This document shows positions 34,401-43,710 of a DNA stretch of 64,000 nt, in pieces. Under the pieces are notes generated by a model that worked only from the letters and a program-made list of their open reading frames with translations, did no database searches and was not told the origin of the DNA. Numbering within the stretch: position 1 is the first letter of the stretch; every line of letters begins with the position of its first letter. The stretch covers positions 5,642,001 through 5,706,000 of the forward strand of contig JAPFFF010000001.1 of NCBI GenBank assembly GCA_039105265.1. Direction: 5' to 3'. The translations under genes were made by a program, and so were the position numbers. Source of the stretch: Tritrichomonas musculus (Eukaryota > Parabasalia > Tritrichomonadida > Tritrichomonadidae).

Positions 34401-37044
34401 AACAGCAGCTTGCACACCAGTTCAGCAAGGATGCACAGTTGGTGAAGGAAACTGTTTAGAATGTGGTACAGAACCAGATACAGACAAATGCGTCAAGTGT
34501 GATCCAAACTACGATCCAACATCCGGAAAATGCGTCAAATGCGCTGATGGCACAGAATCTGATGGAACAGCAGCTTGCACACCAGTTCAGCAAGGATGCA
34601 CAGTTGGTGAAGGAAACTGTTTAGAATGTGGTACAGAACAAGATACAGACAAATGCGTCAAGTGTGATCCAAACTACGATCCAACATCCGGAAAATGCGT
34701 CAAATGCGCTGATGACACAGAATCTGATGGAACAGCAGCTTGCACACCAGTTCAGCAAGGATGCACAGTTGGTGAAGGAAACTGTTTAGAATGTGGTACA
34801 GAACAAGATACAGACAAATGCGTCAAGTGTGATCCAAACTACGATCCAACATCCGGAAAATGCGTCAAATGCGCTGATGGCACAGAATCTGACGGATTAT
34901 CAGCATGTCATCCAATAACTCCTACAAAATGCAATGTTGCTAACTGCGAAACATGCATTGATGGCGATTCAAACAAATGTCAAACATGCTCAGCAAACTA
35001 TATATTAAGTATTGATAAAGAGAATTGTTTCAACCTATTAACTGACAAATGCCGTGCTACTGTGTCAAATTGTTTACGATGTGATTCTAATGATCCAGAA
35101 GTATGCGTTCAATGCGAAGATAAGCATGGATTGAAAGGTGGATTTTGCTCTCTTTGCCCAGAAGGACAATTTGAATCAGCATCTTCTCCATGTCGACCTG
35201 AATGCCCAATGTCAAATTGTTCACTCTGCTTTACTGAAAGATACGAAGTTTTCTGTGAGGAATGCGAAGATAATAGACTATTTCGTTTAAGCGATGACAA
35301 AAAATCATGTATCAGGAGAGATTGCTCAGAAATAAATCAAGGCTGTACCAAATGTGATGATGATATGAAATGTATTGAATGCGACACCAATCAGCATTAT
35401 AAATTAGATAATACAACACATGTTTGCAATTGTGCTGAAAATTATACTCAAATTGAAGGCAGAGGCAAATGTGTTCCATATACAAATTGCGATTCATCAA
35501 TTACAAATTGCAAACAATGCACAACTCCAACTCAATGTATGCAATGCGAATATGGCTATGGTCTAAGTGATGGAAAATGTACCCAATGCCCTGCTGGCCA
35601 ATATTACAGTGGCACTACAGCATGCATGCCTGAATGTAACTATGAAAATTGCAAAGAGTGTACACTTGACGAGGATAATAATATGAATCATGTTTGCAAT
35701 AATTGTATTAGTGATGAATATATCCCAGCTGAGGATGGTAAAAACTGCATTAAATTTGAATTATACAATTGCACACATATTATTGGATGCGCTAAATGCA
35801 TCAAAGGATATGATAGTTTTTGTTATGAATGCGATGAAGATAACCACTTTACATATTCACAAGCACATAATGGCCAGTGTTACTGTCAAACAGGCTATGA
35901 TTTAGTAGACAATAAATGCATTGAAGCAATTACACCAGAACTTATGCCAACAGTTCCAGAAGATGCATTCCAAACAACACTAACAATCGCAAATGGTGTC
36001 GCATCAGTTGAAAAGTTTGATGATACTAAGCCATCATATTCATGCAAAGTTGAATCAACAGCTAATCAATTAGTTTTACCTTCAAGTGACAACAAAGATG
36101 TTTATGTTGAAATCGCAAAGAGAGATAACAAACCACTTGAACTTAATGTTAGTAGCACAACACCATTGGTTGTTACCAGCACAGATCCTCAAACCACTCT
36201 AGCATTACCAAAAGAAAATGATATCACAATTGAAGCACAAAACAAATTAACAGTTAATCCAATCGATACCAAGCAAACTGATGCTGTCAATATACAAAAC
36301 CTCAGGCCTACTGGCGAATTATCATTAGATTCTGATAATAATATTTCAATCAATGAATTAGACATATATGGCACAAAAACAGTTATTGGACAAGTAGGTG
36401 AAAACAAGCAAACAACTTGCTCAAATGCACGTCTTGCTAGAGGATCTTCTTTCACACCAATCAGCATGATAATTGAAAACATCGAAGTTGGATTGATCTC
36501 AAAAGTATTAATGAAACAAGCAAGAGAAAATGTTAAGGTTGGCAACTTTATCATTGATTACAATAGAACACAGGATCCAAACGTACCAATTCCAATTTCA
36601 TTTAGTGATTATCTTCCAGATTTAGCTAACACTGGAATTGTCATGAAACTTGTTGAGGGTAATGCTACTCTTCAGGCAGAAGAAGTTTTCAAACTTGCTG
36701 AATTTAATTCATTTGAATCAAATACTAAAGATGATGATATTAAGGAACAATGCAATAATCTTGCTAAAAATTATAACACTGATACTGAAACAGGATTTAC
36801 ATCCAAGCCTGAATGCTTACCAAATGAAAAAGGAGGATACGATTTAATAGCCAAGAAGAAAGTTAGTGATGATGACGGCGGTAAAAAGAAGAATAAATTA
36901 TCCGGCGGTGCCATTGCAGGTATTGTTATCGCTTGCGTTGTTGTTGTGGCTGCAATTATTGCATTACTTGTTTACTTCCTCGTCATCAAGAAGAAGAATC
37001 AATCAACAACTTCAACACAGGGCGACTCATCAATTGCTATTTAA
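28423..37044 (+). CDS. Giant Cys-rich tandem-repeat surface protein with C-terminal membrane anchor
   Basis: A 2873-residue protein. Residues 1-16 are a signal peptide (MLLILEIFLLFSFSLS). Residues 24-2168 are 39 tandem units of 55 residues, each with Cys pairs spaced as in furin-like/VSP-type modules (CLECGTE..TDKCVKCDPNYDPTSGKCVKC). Residues 2169 to about 2500 are diverged Cys-rich modules with many CxxC pairs. About 2505-2820 is a Cys-poor domain. A transmembrane helix follows near 2826-2851 (GAIAGIVIACVVVVAAIIAL), then a basic stop and a short tail. The layout matches trichomonad and diplomonad surface antigens, and a role in host contact or antigenic display is inferred. Units differ mainly at Gln/Pro, Asp/Gly and a few silent positions, so the array is recently homogenised and its length is probably polymorphic. 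Confidence 0.92.
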   Translation: MLLILEIFLLFSFSLSNEEEPLSCTAGEGNCLECGTEQDTDKCVKCDPNYDPTSGKCVKCADDTESDGTAACTPVQQGCTVGEGNCLECGTEPDTDKCVKCDPNYDPTSGKCVKCADDTESDGTAACTPVQQGCTVGEGNCLECGTEQDTDKCVKCDPNYDPTSGKCVKCADDTESDGTAACTPVQQGCTVGEGNCLECGTEQDTDKCVKCDPNYDPTSGKCVKCADDTESDGTAACTPVQQGCTVGEGNCLECGTEQDTDKCVKCDPNYDPTSGKCVKCADDTESDGTAACTPVQQGCTVGEGNCLECGTEQDTDKCVKCDPNYDPTSGKCVKCADGTESDGTAACTPVQQGCTVGEGNCLECGTEQDTDKCVKCDPNYDPTSGKCVKCADDTESDGTAACTPVQQGCTVGEGNCLECGTEPDTDKCVKCDPNYDPTSGKCVKCADDTESDGTAACTPVQQGCTVGEGNCLECGTEPDTDKCVKCDPNYDPTSGKCVKCADDTESDGTAACTPVQQGCTVGEGNCLECGTEQDTDKCVKCDPNYDPTSGKCVKCADDTESDGTAACTPVQQGCTVGEGNCLECGTEPDTDKCVKCDPNYDPTSGKCVKCADDTESDGTAACTPVQQGCTVGEGNCLECGTEQDTDKCVKCDPNYDPTSGKCVKCADDTESDGTAACTPVQQGCTVGEGNCLECGTEQDTDKCVKCDPNYDPTSGKCVKCADDTESDGTAACTPVQQGCTVGEGNCLECGTEQDTDKCVKCDPNYDPTSGKCVKCADDTESDGTAACTPVQQGCTVGEGNCLECGTEQDTDKCVKCDPNYDPTSGKCVKCADGTESDGTAACTPVQQGCTVGEGNCLECGTEQDTDKCVKCDPNYDPTSGKCVKCADDTESDGTAACTPVQQGCTVGEGNCLECGTEPDTDKCVKCDPNYDPTSGKCVKCADDTESDGTAACTPVQQGCTVGEGNCLECGTEPDTDKCVKCDPNYDPTSGKCVKCADDTESDGTAACTPVQQGCTVGEGNCLECGTEQDTDKCVKCDPNYDPTSGKCVKCADDTESDGTAACTPVQQGCTVGEGNCLECGTEQDTDKCVKCDPNYDPTSGKCVKCADDTESDGTAACTPVQQGCTVGEGNCLECGTEPDTDKCVKCDPNYDPTSGKCVKCADDTESDGTAACTPVQQGCTVGEGNCLECGTEPDTDKCVKCDPNYDPTSGKCVKCADGTESDGTAACTPVQQGCTVGEGNCLECGTEPDTDKCVKCDPNYDPTSGKCVKCADDTESDGTAACTPVQQGCTVGEGNCLECGTEPDTDKCVKCDPNYDPTSGKCVKCADDTESDGTAACTPVQQGCTVGEGNCLECGTEPDTDKCVKCDPNYDPTSGKCVKCADGTESDGTAACTPVQQGCTVGEGNCLECGTEPDTDKCVKCDPNYDPTSGKCVKCADDTESDGTAACTPVQQGCTVGEGNCLECGTEQDTDKCVKCDPNYDPTSGKCVKCADDTESDGTAACTPVQQGCTVGEGNCLECGTEQDTDKCVKCDPNYDPTSGKCVKCADDTESDGTAACTPVQQGCTVGEGNCLECGTEQDTDKCVKCDPNYDPTSGKCVKCADDTESDGTAACTPVQQGCTVGEGNCLECGTEPDTDKCVKCDPNYDPTSGKCVKCADGTESDGTAACTPVQQGCTVGEGNCLECGTEPDTDKCVKCDPNYDPTSGKCVKCADGTESDGTAACTPVQQGCTVGEGNCLECGTEQDTDKCVKCDPNYDPTSGKCVKCADDTESDGTAACTPVQQGCTVGEGNCLECGTEPDTDKCVKCDPNYDPTSGKCVKCADDTESDGTAACTPVQQGCTVGEGNCLECGTEPDTDKCVKCDPNYDPTSGKCVKCADDTESDGTAACTPVQQGCTVGEGNCLECGTEPDTDKCVKCDPNYDPTSGKCVKCADGTESDGTAACTPVQQGCTVGEGNCLECGTEPDTDKCVKCDPNYDPTSGKCVKCADDTESDGTAACTPVQQGCTVGEGNCLECGTEPDTDKCVKCDPNYDPTSGKCVKCADGTESDGTAACTPVQQGCTVGEGNCLECGTEQDTDKCVKCDPNYDPTSGKCVKCADDTESDGTAACTPVQQGCTVGEGNCLECGTEQDTDKCVKCDPNYDPTSGKCVKCADGTESDGLSACHPITPTKCNVANCETCIDGDSNKCQTCSANYILSIDKENCFNLLTDKCRATVSNCLRCDSNDPEVCVQCEDKHGLKGGFCSLCPEGQFESASSPCRPECPMSNCSLCFTERYEVFCEECEDNRLFRLSDDKKSCIRRDCSEINQGCTKCDDDMKCIECDTNQHYKLDNTTHVCNCAENYTQIEGRGKCVPYTNCDSSITNCKQCTTPTQCMQCEYGYGLSDGKCTQCPAGQYYSGTTACMPECNYENCKECTLDEDNNMNHVCNNCISDEYIPAEDGKNCIKFELYNCTHIIGCAKCIKGYDSFCYECDEDNHFTYSQAHNGQCYCQTGYDLVDNKCIEAITPELMPTVPEDAFQTTLTIANGVASVEKFDDTKPSYSCKVESTANQLVLPSSDNKDVYVEIAKRDNKPLELNVSSTTPLVVTSTDPQTTLALPKENDITIEAQNKLTVNPIDTKQTDAVNIQNLRPTGELSLDSDNNISINELDIYGTKTVIGQVGENKQTTCSNARLARGSSFTPISMIIENIEVGLISKVLMKQARENVKVGNFIIDYNRTQDPNVPIPISFSDYLPDLANTGIVMKLVEGNATLQAEEVFKLAEFNSFESNTKDDDIKEQCNNLAKNYNTDTETGFTSKPECLPNEKGGYDLIAKKKVSDDDGGKKKNKLSGGAIAGIVIACVVVVAAIIALLVYFLVIKKKNQSTTSTQGDSSIAI
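28492..34926 (+). repeat. 39 x 165-bp in-frame coding repeat
   Basis: Exactly 39 units at 165-base spacing (first at 28492, last at 34762), no insertions or frameshifts. Variable sites per unit: CAA/CCA (Gln/Pro), GAC/GGC (Asp/Gly), TCT/TCC and CAG/CAA. Units 2-9 carry the same variant series as units 11-18, including the rare CAA shared by units 3 and 12. At least eight units were therefore copied with a nine-unit offset. Confidence 0.97.
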
Positions 37045-38611
37045 GTTGAATAGAGAATTTTTCAATTACTTAATATTCATTTTTATTTTTTTATCAAAAG
37101 AAATAAAAATGACTTTGATAATTAGAAATATTAAATTATTTTAATATATATATTTATTGTTTTTTGATAATATTTCTTTATTTTCCCAAATTAATTGAAC
37201 TTGTAACACTGATTATTGATTTTATTAATTGAAATAATTTAAAATTAAATTGATTTCTTATCTGCTGATATCAAAGTTATAACTTTGATATAAAATTATA
37301 TAAATTATTGATATCTATAATACGATTGGCTTGATCAAAAGAAAAAAATCTTAATAAAAATTTTCATTCCCTAAAATATAAAACTAAAAAACGCAAAATA
37401 GCTTGCATATATATAAAAAAAATCCAAATATTATTTGTAATCCGAATGATTTATATTCGCGTGCAACTTGCTTTTATGTTTGGGAAAATGATCAGGAAGA
37501 TTAAAGAATTATACAAAAATTGAGAAATTTACAAAAAAATAATTATTCAAATTTCATAACCTTATCAAAATTCAGATTGGAGCGTTTATTATTTTACTGG
37601 ATTTTGATATCAATCACCGCTGTTTGATTTTTGGCGGCTACAAATGCAGCTATGAATCATCCCACTCAAGCTATATCAAATTGTTAATGAAATATTATGT
37701 TGTATACAAAAATAATTAATATTAGCAAAACTGAAAAAGATAAATAAAAGTGTTCACACTAGACTAATGAAACAGGAAAGGAATAGACGCCAAACCAAAT
37801 AAAAATATATAAATTTCTTTATAATTTTATTTGAAATTGATTAGTAGTAGACTTGAAAATAAATATTTTTACAATCGTATCATTATGATCTCAATTAAAT
37901 GCAAAAATATTATCTGAAAATATTTAATAATAAAATAAAATAAATCAAACTATTTAAACTTAAATATTTGTATTTTTAATTTTGTAAAAGATTATTTGAA
38001 ATTATAAATAAAATCTTTTGAATTTTCTTTTTTAATTCAAAAAATTGAATAAATTTTAAGTATTTAACTGTCTTTTTAAGAATTATCATTTCTCTTAATG
38101 TAGTTATTAAAACCCATATAATTTCAAACAAAATAAAAATAAAATTAAATATATGTCAAATAAAATAAATATTTCCAAAAGTTAAGCCATTTTTTTTATT
38201 TTCATCGAGGTATTTACTGTTTATAAAAATTAAAAACAGAAAAAGTTTCAAAATATAGGCATATAAATCAAAATTTATTAGCAATTTCTTATGATTTCAT
38301 TAAATTATTTCATTCTTTATCATTAAACATATATATATATATATATTTGCATTAATTGTATGATGAATTTCTATAATCATGCTTTAAAACTGTTTTTAAT
38401 GATTTTTTGCTGATAATTTTAACTTCTTTTAAACTTTTTTCTTTAGATTGAATACTAAATATCAAATTTTCAAATCACAAGTCGCATTCAAAATATCATT
38501 TCTCAAAATGAAACTCTCTGCACAATGATGTATAAAAGTATCAATAAAATCATATAGAGATTTATTAAATGTCGCTGATTAATTAAAAAAAAAAAAAAAA
38601 AAAAAAAAGCC
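37045..38611. other. Intergenic region, 1.6 kb
   Basis: AT-rich, with a short TA microsatellite at about 38330-38345 and a 26-base A run at about 38583-38608. I see no gene. Confidence 0.5.
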
Positions 38612-39418
38612 CTATTTCTTGAGATATCCTAGAGCTGACCCAAATTTTCCTCCTTTCAAAAGATGATCTTTCAATTTTCTTTGAAGAGTTGTTTTTTCAG
38701 GCAAATCTTTAATTTCACAATTTCTTGTTTTGAAGACCCATTCCAAGTATTCCTTGTCTTCGTAGATAACTTCTTTGATTTTAAATCTATTCTGAAATTT
38801 GATGATATTAGAATCCTTTGAAAGGAAAGTTTTCAATTCGGGCATCAAAAGCCAAGACTCACACATGTAGTCAACGTCATTGAAAGTAGGAAAGAAACGA
38901 GCAAAAAACTTTTTAGCTTCATTTAATGATTCTGTACATTTTTCATCAGTAAAAATTGCATCAGAAGGGATGTGGACACTGACAACTTGCTTCTCGTTGA
39001 TTGTCGTCATTTCGTATTCTAATTCACCGATACGGAATAATAATGCATTGATTTGTCGGGCAGTCCAGAATGCTCGATCAAATGCAAATTTGCCGGTTTT
39101 ATTTTTGCATTCTGAAATGAATCGTGTGAAGCATTTCATTGTGTCAATGTAAATTTGCTTTGGAATTCCTTTTGTTAAATAAAATTGATAGATATCAACA
39201 GCGCATATGAGCATACAGGTTAGCATCTTAATTTGGTCTGTGTCATCTGGAAATATTTGGTTTAAATGAACTCTGGCTTCTTTTTCAGTATTCATATTTT
39301 TTAATTTTTGTAAGTCTTCTTGAACTGTTTTGAAGTCAAAAGAATTATAGAATTTTTCAACTTCAGACGTAATTTCTTGTTGCAATTCTATTAATTGGCA
39401 TAATTCAGGTAGATTCAT
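38612..39418 (-). CDS. Acyltransferase-family (GNAT_C / DUF5596-like) protein
   Basis: A 268-residue soluble protein. The C-terminal two-thirds match my memory of the acyltransferase-associated family (DUF5596 plus GNAT-like C-terminal domain), common in Firmicutes: RQINALLFRIGELEYEM, VSVHIPSDAIF (family: HIP.gg.L), CTESLNEAKKFFARFFP (family: S...A..FF..FP), CESWLLMPELKTFLSKDSNI (family: C.SWLL.P.L...L...SNI), then FQNRF. The conserved His-Ile-Pro, Ser-Trp-Leu-Leu and Ser-Asn-Ile motifs support the call. The substrate is unknown. Bacterial family members make lateral transfer plausible, but the gene's AT-rich composition matches the host, so any transfer is old. The start is the first ATG; the motif TTCAAAAAGTGA lies about 48 bases upstream. 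Confidence 0.7.
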   Translation of the reverse strand: MNLPELCQLIELQQEITSEVEKFYNSFDFKTVQEDLQKLKNMNTEKEARVHLNQIFPDDTDQIKMLTCMLICAVDIYQFYLTKGIPKQIYIDTMKCFTRFISECKNKTGKFAFDRAFWTARQINALLFRIGELEYEMTTINEKQVVSVHIPSDAIFTDEKCTESLNEAKKFFARFFPTFNDVDYMCESWLLMPELKTFLSKDSNIIKFQNRFKIKEVIYEDKEYLEWVFKTRNCEIKDLPEKTTLQRKLKDHLLKGGKFGSALGYLKK

Positions 39419-40052
39419 GCTAATAAAAAAAAATAATAAACTTTTTCAAAATTTATTTTAAAATTAATTCAAAAAGTGAGAAATAATATTCAGAATAAAA
39501 CTTTTTCAGAATTAATGAATTTTAACAAATTCAATTTTTTCTCTCATTATAATAAATATTGGAATGATTAATATTGGCAGACATTCATCATACTCTGCTA
39601 TTTCAAATGAACTTGAAAAACTATATTCGTCATTCTTTGTTGAATCTTCTTTAAATCTTCCTTCATAATCATTTATATATTATTTTTGTTGTTGTAGACC
39701 CTATTAAGGTATTCATTCAATTTTGTAGTATTCAAAAAGTGACAACAAAAATACAAATTTTGCGAAAAATATCATAATAAATTTTAATTTTTTATATTAA
39801 ATATTCATAAAAAAATAATATCATTATATAATATATTTAAATTATTCTATATCTTGCTAAAAGTAGAGATAATTTTATAAATAATCACTAAGCTAATCTT
39901 TTCAACCTGAGTTAAAATTTGAAAAATTGGACATATTTTTTGATTTTGAAAAGAATTATTTTAAAAAATCAAAAATTCCGACGCTGGGGACTTTATTTTG
40001 GATAGATTTTTACTTTGAATACTTTACATATTTTTACTTTTCAGAAATCTTT
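39419..40052. other. Intergenic region with two copies of TTCAAAAAGTGA
   Basis: No gene seen. The 12-mer occurs at 39466-39477 and 39731-39742. Related ACTTTTTCA stretches lie at about 39438 and 39499. Confidence 0.4.
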
Positions 40053-41002
40053 AACGTTCTTTCATTTGAACCATAGCATTTCATCAGAGTCGTAGCAAAA
40101 GGTCAAATAGAATTGACGATTAGTCAATTTATTATACTTTAATTCACCATAAATTCAATTTTATTCAATATCTTGATACGAGTTTATTTCTGAGGAATTT
40201 TCAAACTTGTATTGTATTTTGAATTTTCAATGAAAATCCAATATCTCAGTTCATTTGATTTTTTTGGAAACTCGAAGGGATTCTTCACCATTAATGTAAC
40301 AAAGTAATTACATAGATACAATTTCAAGCCTGATGATCGACTGATTTCCATAAGAGAATGTATAAATTTAATTGATGAAGCATCTTCCTCAAATATTCGA
40401 ACAAGTACAGCTACCACAAATGTTGATTACGTCGCATGTTAAGAGCACTGGCACAGAAAGAAATGTTACAATGCTAAAGGAGGTAAGCAAAACAATTAAT
40501 TAAATAAATCCTACAATTTAACAAATCTAAAAGAAATTGATGAGATTAATACACTCGTTTCACAAAGACAGATTCTAAATATCGTTGTTTAGGCGCTGAT
40601 GTCGATTTTCTCTAATTTTCTTTATGATCTTAAAAACTCAAAATTAGAAAATTTTTGTTTTTTATTATGCATTAATTTATTTAAAACATATATTTTATAT
40701 AAATTTTGTTGTTTTTCCTTGAAAAATAAAGATAAATCTAATTTTATATTTGAATGATTATTCAAAATTCAAAGGGTGTTGTAAATAATTTGAATTGAAA
40801 AAACAAAATAGAAATATCTTATTAAAAATATATAAATATTATCGAAATAATGAATTTATATTTATATACATATTAATTAATATTTAAAAATAAATTATAA
40901 TAATTAATTCTAATATTTTAACGAAGATATTATAAAAAAATGCTTTCAATTCAATCTTGCTACTACTCTGATGAAGCGCTATGGCATTTTTGAAAGAACG
41001 TT
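40053..41002. mobile_element. Putative non-autonomous DNA element with imperfect inverted ends
   Basis: The left end AACGTTCTTTCATTTGAACC and the complement of the right end (AACGTTCTTTCAAAAATGCC) pair over about 50 bases with roughly 80% match, sharing TTCATCAGAG and GTAGCAA. TA lies at both outer edges, as for Tc1/mariner-type insertion, but the AACGTT palindrome makes the exact edge ambiguous. Only a 77-residue frame lies inside (40184-40417, minus), not recognised. Divergent ends suggest an old copy. Confidence 0.5.
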
Positions 41003-41430
41003 ATTTTCTCACAATTATTCAATTGTTTATATCTTACAATCTCACAATTATTTCTTATAAATATGCACAATATTCTGAAGTATATAATAATTTCATAGAA
41101 TTGATCTCAATTTTCTGATGATTCAAATATTTCATAAAAATTTAATTCAATTTAATAAATTAACTAAAAAATATATCTTATATTTAAAATTGCATTTTCC
41201 TCATATTTGCTATGATATTTATACAAAACATCATTTTTTTTTTCTAAACTTATCAAATTGTAAAATTTTCATTCAAAAAGAAAAATTAATTTATTTTTAT
41301 ATTATACGTTAATTTTACCATTATATTTAGTAATTAAATTGATGTCATCATATATTTTATTATATTACAATATGATATCATATACTGCTTTTGTTCAACC
41401 TAAATATGGTCTGTTGTTGTGTTAGAATTC

Positions 41431-41474
<44 letters not shown>
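41431..41474. repeat. Long T homopolymer
   Basis: An unbroken run of about 44 T. A second T run of about 22 lies just inside the adjacent MITE (41531-41553). Run lengths may be affected by sequencing. Confidence 0.8.
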
Positions 41475-41475
<1 letters not shown>

Positions 41476-41516
41476 GATATGTTGATATCACAATATCGAA
41501 ATTTCTTCTCTTTTAA

Positions 41517-41766
41517 GGTACAAATCCAGTATTTTTTTTTTTTTTTTTTTTTTGAACAGGAGAACGTTTATTATTTGAATAGTTGCATGCCTCTGAAAAA
41601 GTTTAAATTGACTAGGTTTGTTTTTGACACTTATTTTACAATTTATATAAAATTATGACATGTTCTATGAAATGGATGAAAATAATCGTTTTTTATTTAA
41701 CATGTCATTTTATTCTTTGAGAATGTCAAAAAAAATTGCGGTTACTAAACGTACTGGATTTGTACC
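41517..41766. mobile_element. TTAA-flanked MITE, copy 1 (piggyBac-like)
   Basis: The 250-base element starts GGTACAAATCCAGTA and ends TACTGGATTTGTACC, flanked on both sides by TTAA (41513-41516, 41767-41770). A second copy in inverse orientation lies at 57015-57254. The TTAA target is characteristic of the piggyBac superfamily. No coding capacity, so it needs a transposase from elsewhere. Confidence 0.8.
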
Positions 41767-42358
41767 TTAAAAAAATTTGAATATGAGTAAAAATGGTTTT
41801 GAATATGCTTGAAAAATTTGACCTCTTTTCAAAATCTTCAAAAACACTTTTATACCGATTAAATCAAGATCCATCATACTCTATTTCTTCAACTTTTTTC
41901 AATTTCTTTCTTTTAAGTTTTCTTCATTTTTGTTTTCCATTATACATTTGGATAATATGTTTTATACTTGGAATGGTCATTTCGACTTCAGATGATTTTG
42001 ATTGAATAATATTTAGTGGTTGACTTTCTGTTTGTTTTATTGGTGCTCTCAATAGCAACTTTTTCTTTGCATTTATAGTCATCTTATTATATATATGAAA
42101 AGATTTTATTAGATCAAATATTCCTTTTAATTTATTTATTTATTATTTTGAGATAGAATTTCCAAAGTAATAAATCTCATGATAGTGGTTAAAGAATTTC
42201 ATAAGTGGTAAGCGTTTTTATGTAAAATATTTTTTGATATTATATTATTATATTTTTGTAATTAAATATTGTATATATTGCAATATTATATTATAAAGTC
42301 AAAAGAATTAGAAAATAAGAATTTTATATGTGTAAAAAACATTTGTAAAAAATATTTA

Positions 42359-43419
42359 ATAGAGTATCAAGAAAAAGTGGACATCGTCAGGATAAAGTGG
42401 CCATCACTTAACTTTTTTATCTCAATATTTTGATAAGGAATTCAAAATTAAAATAAAATTCTCAGAAAAAAAAGAAGTGGGCATCGTGCTCCAAAATAAA
42501 TTGATAGAGATTATTCAAATATTTTCTAAAGAATTTATTCAAATATAATTATATTTAATGACCAAAATAAGCATGTTTATCTTATTTAATTTTGTAAAAC
42601 GTAATGAAATTTATATAATATATAATAATTTATATAAAATATTATATTAAAATAAAGAAATATATTGATATAAATAAAATATGAGCATATATTGCTATTT
42701 TAAAAATATGAAATATCTGAAAGTTTTTAATTGAAATATAAAGTTTTTAAAATTTCGCAAAAAGATCAATCACACGAAAACTGCCTCAACAGTTTAGATC
42801 CTGAATCCCAAAATCTAACTATAAAGATTTTAGAACCTTGTAGTTCTGAACAGACCTAAATTTTAGTTATCTCTATTTTCCGTTCCATGATAAGATACAA
42901 CTATAAGATGAAAAGTGACCTTTGGAATGACACCAGTAAGATATGCTGCAAGTCCACACGTCGAAATTGCTGATTTTAATGTTCGTTTCTGTTCAAAAGT
43001 CCGAGGATATCAAATTCAGAATAATATCTATGACCAGCATAAGAAAAAACAAAGATAAAAATCAAAAAAATAGCTTTAGAATCGAAATACCCTCATTTGA
43101 AACTCTTTAATAAAATTTTCTTTTCAATACTTTATAATTATTTATCATAGTAAAAAATGCTGGAAATCTCTTTGACGCCAAATCAAATGCTTATCTATGA
43201 CCAGCATAAGAAAAACAAAGATAAAAATCAAAAAAATAGCTTTAGAATAGAAAGACCTTCATTTTAAACTCTTTATTTTTTTTCAATTCTTTATATTTAT
43301 CCATCAGAATTTTTGACAACTATATTCAAACTTTGAATGTCTTATCAAAATATTGAGATCAAAAAGTTATGTGATGGCCACTTTATCTTAACGATGTCCA
43401 CTTTTTCTTGATACTCTAT
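42359..43419. mobile_element. Non-autonomous element with 80-bp inverted repeats and 8-bp target duplication
   Basis: The arms 42359-42438 and 43340-43419 match with about five differences (start ATAGAGTATCAAGAAAAAGT). The flanks carry the perfect direct repeat AATATTTA (42351-42358 and 43420-43427). Long inverted ends with an 8-base duplication fit Mutator-like (MULE) or hAT-type elements; the arm length favours MULE. The inside is non-coding. It has an internal direct repeat of about 120 bases (43027-43150 and 43194-43315, both starting TCTATGACCAGCATAAGAAA). Confidence 0.8.
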
Positions 43420-43568
43420 AATATTTAATATCCAATATTTACAATATACATTAACATTGGTTTTTCTGATCAATTTCTTAATGTACTTTTCTTTCTAATT
43501 TTATTTTCATTGATAAATAATTTTGTCAAAATTAAAGTTTGTCTTGTTTTTTTAAGAAAAAGTTGGTC

Positions 43569-43570
43569 TT

Positions 43571-43620
<50 letters not shown>
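43569..43620. repeat. Long T homopolymer upstream of the ankyrin gene
   Basis: About 52 consecutive T followed by about 10 A, ending 80 bases before the ATG at 43711. Exact length may be uncertain. Confidence 0.8.
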
Positions 43621-43631
<11 letters not shown>

Positions 43632-43710
43632 TTGAATTGATTTTGAATAGGATCACAAAATATTTGAGAGGGAGTTTTATTTATCGTCCTATAGATAAAA
43701 GTTGTAAAAA

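Noticed and set aside
28492-34926. Regular 165-base repeat as a CRISPR-like array
   Set aside because: There are no unique spacers; units are contiguous, in frame and encode Cys-rich modules in a protein with signal peptide and membrane anchor.
41419-41658. A 79-codon frame rich in Phe
   Set aside because: It is made by T homopolymers and crosses the edge of the TTAA MITE.
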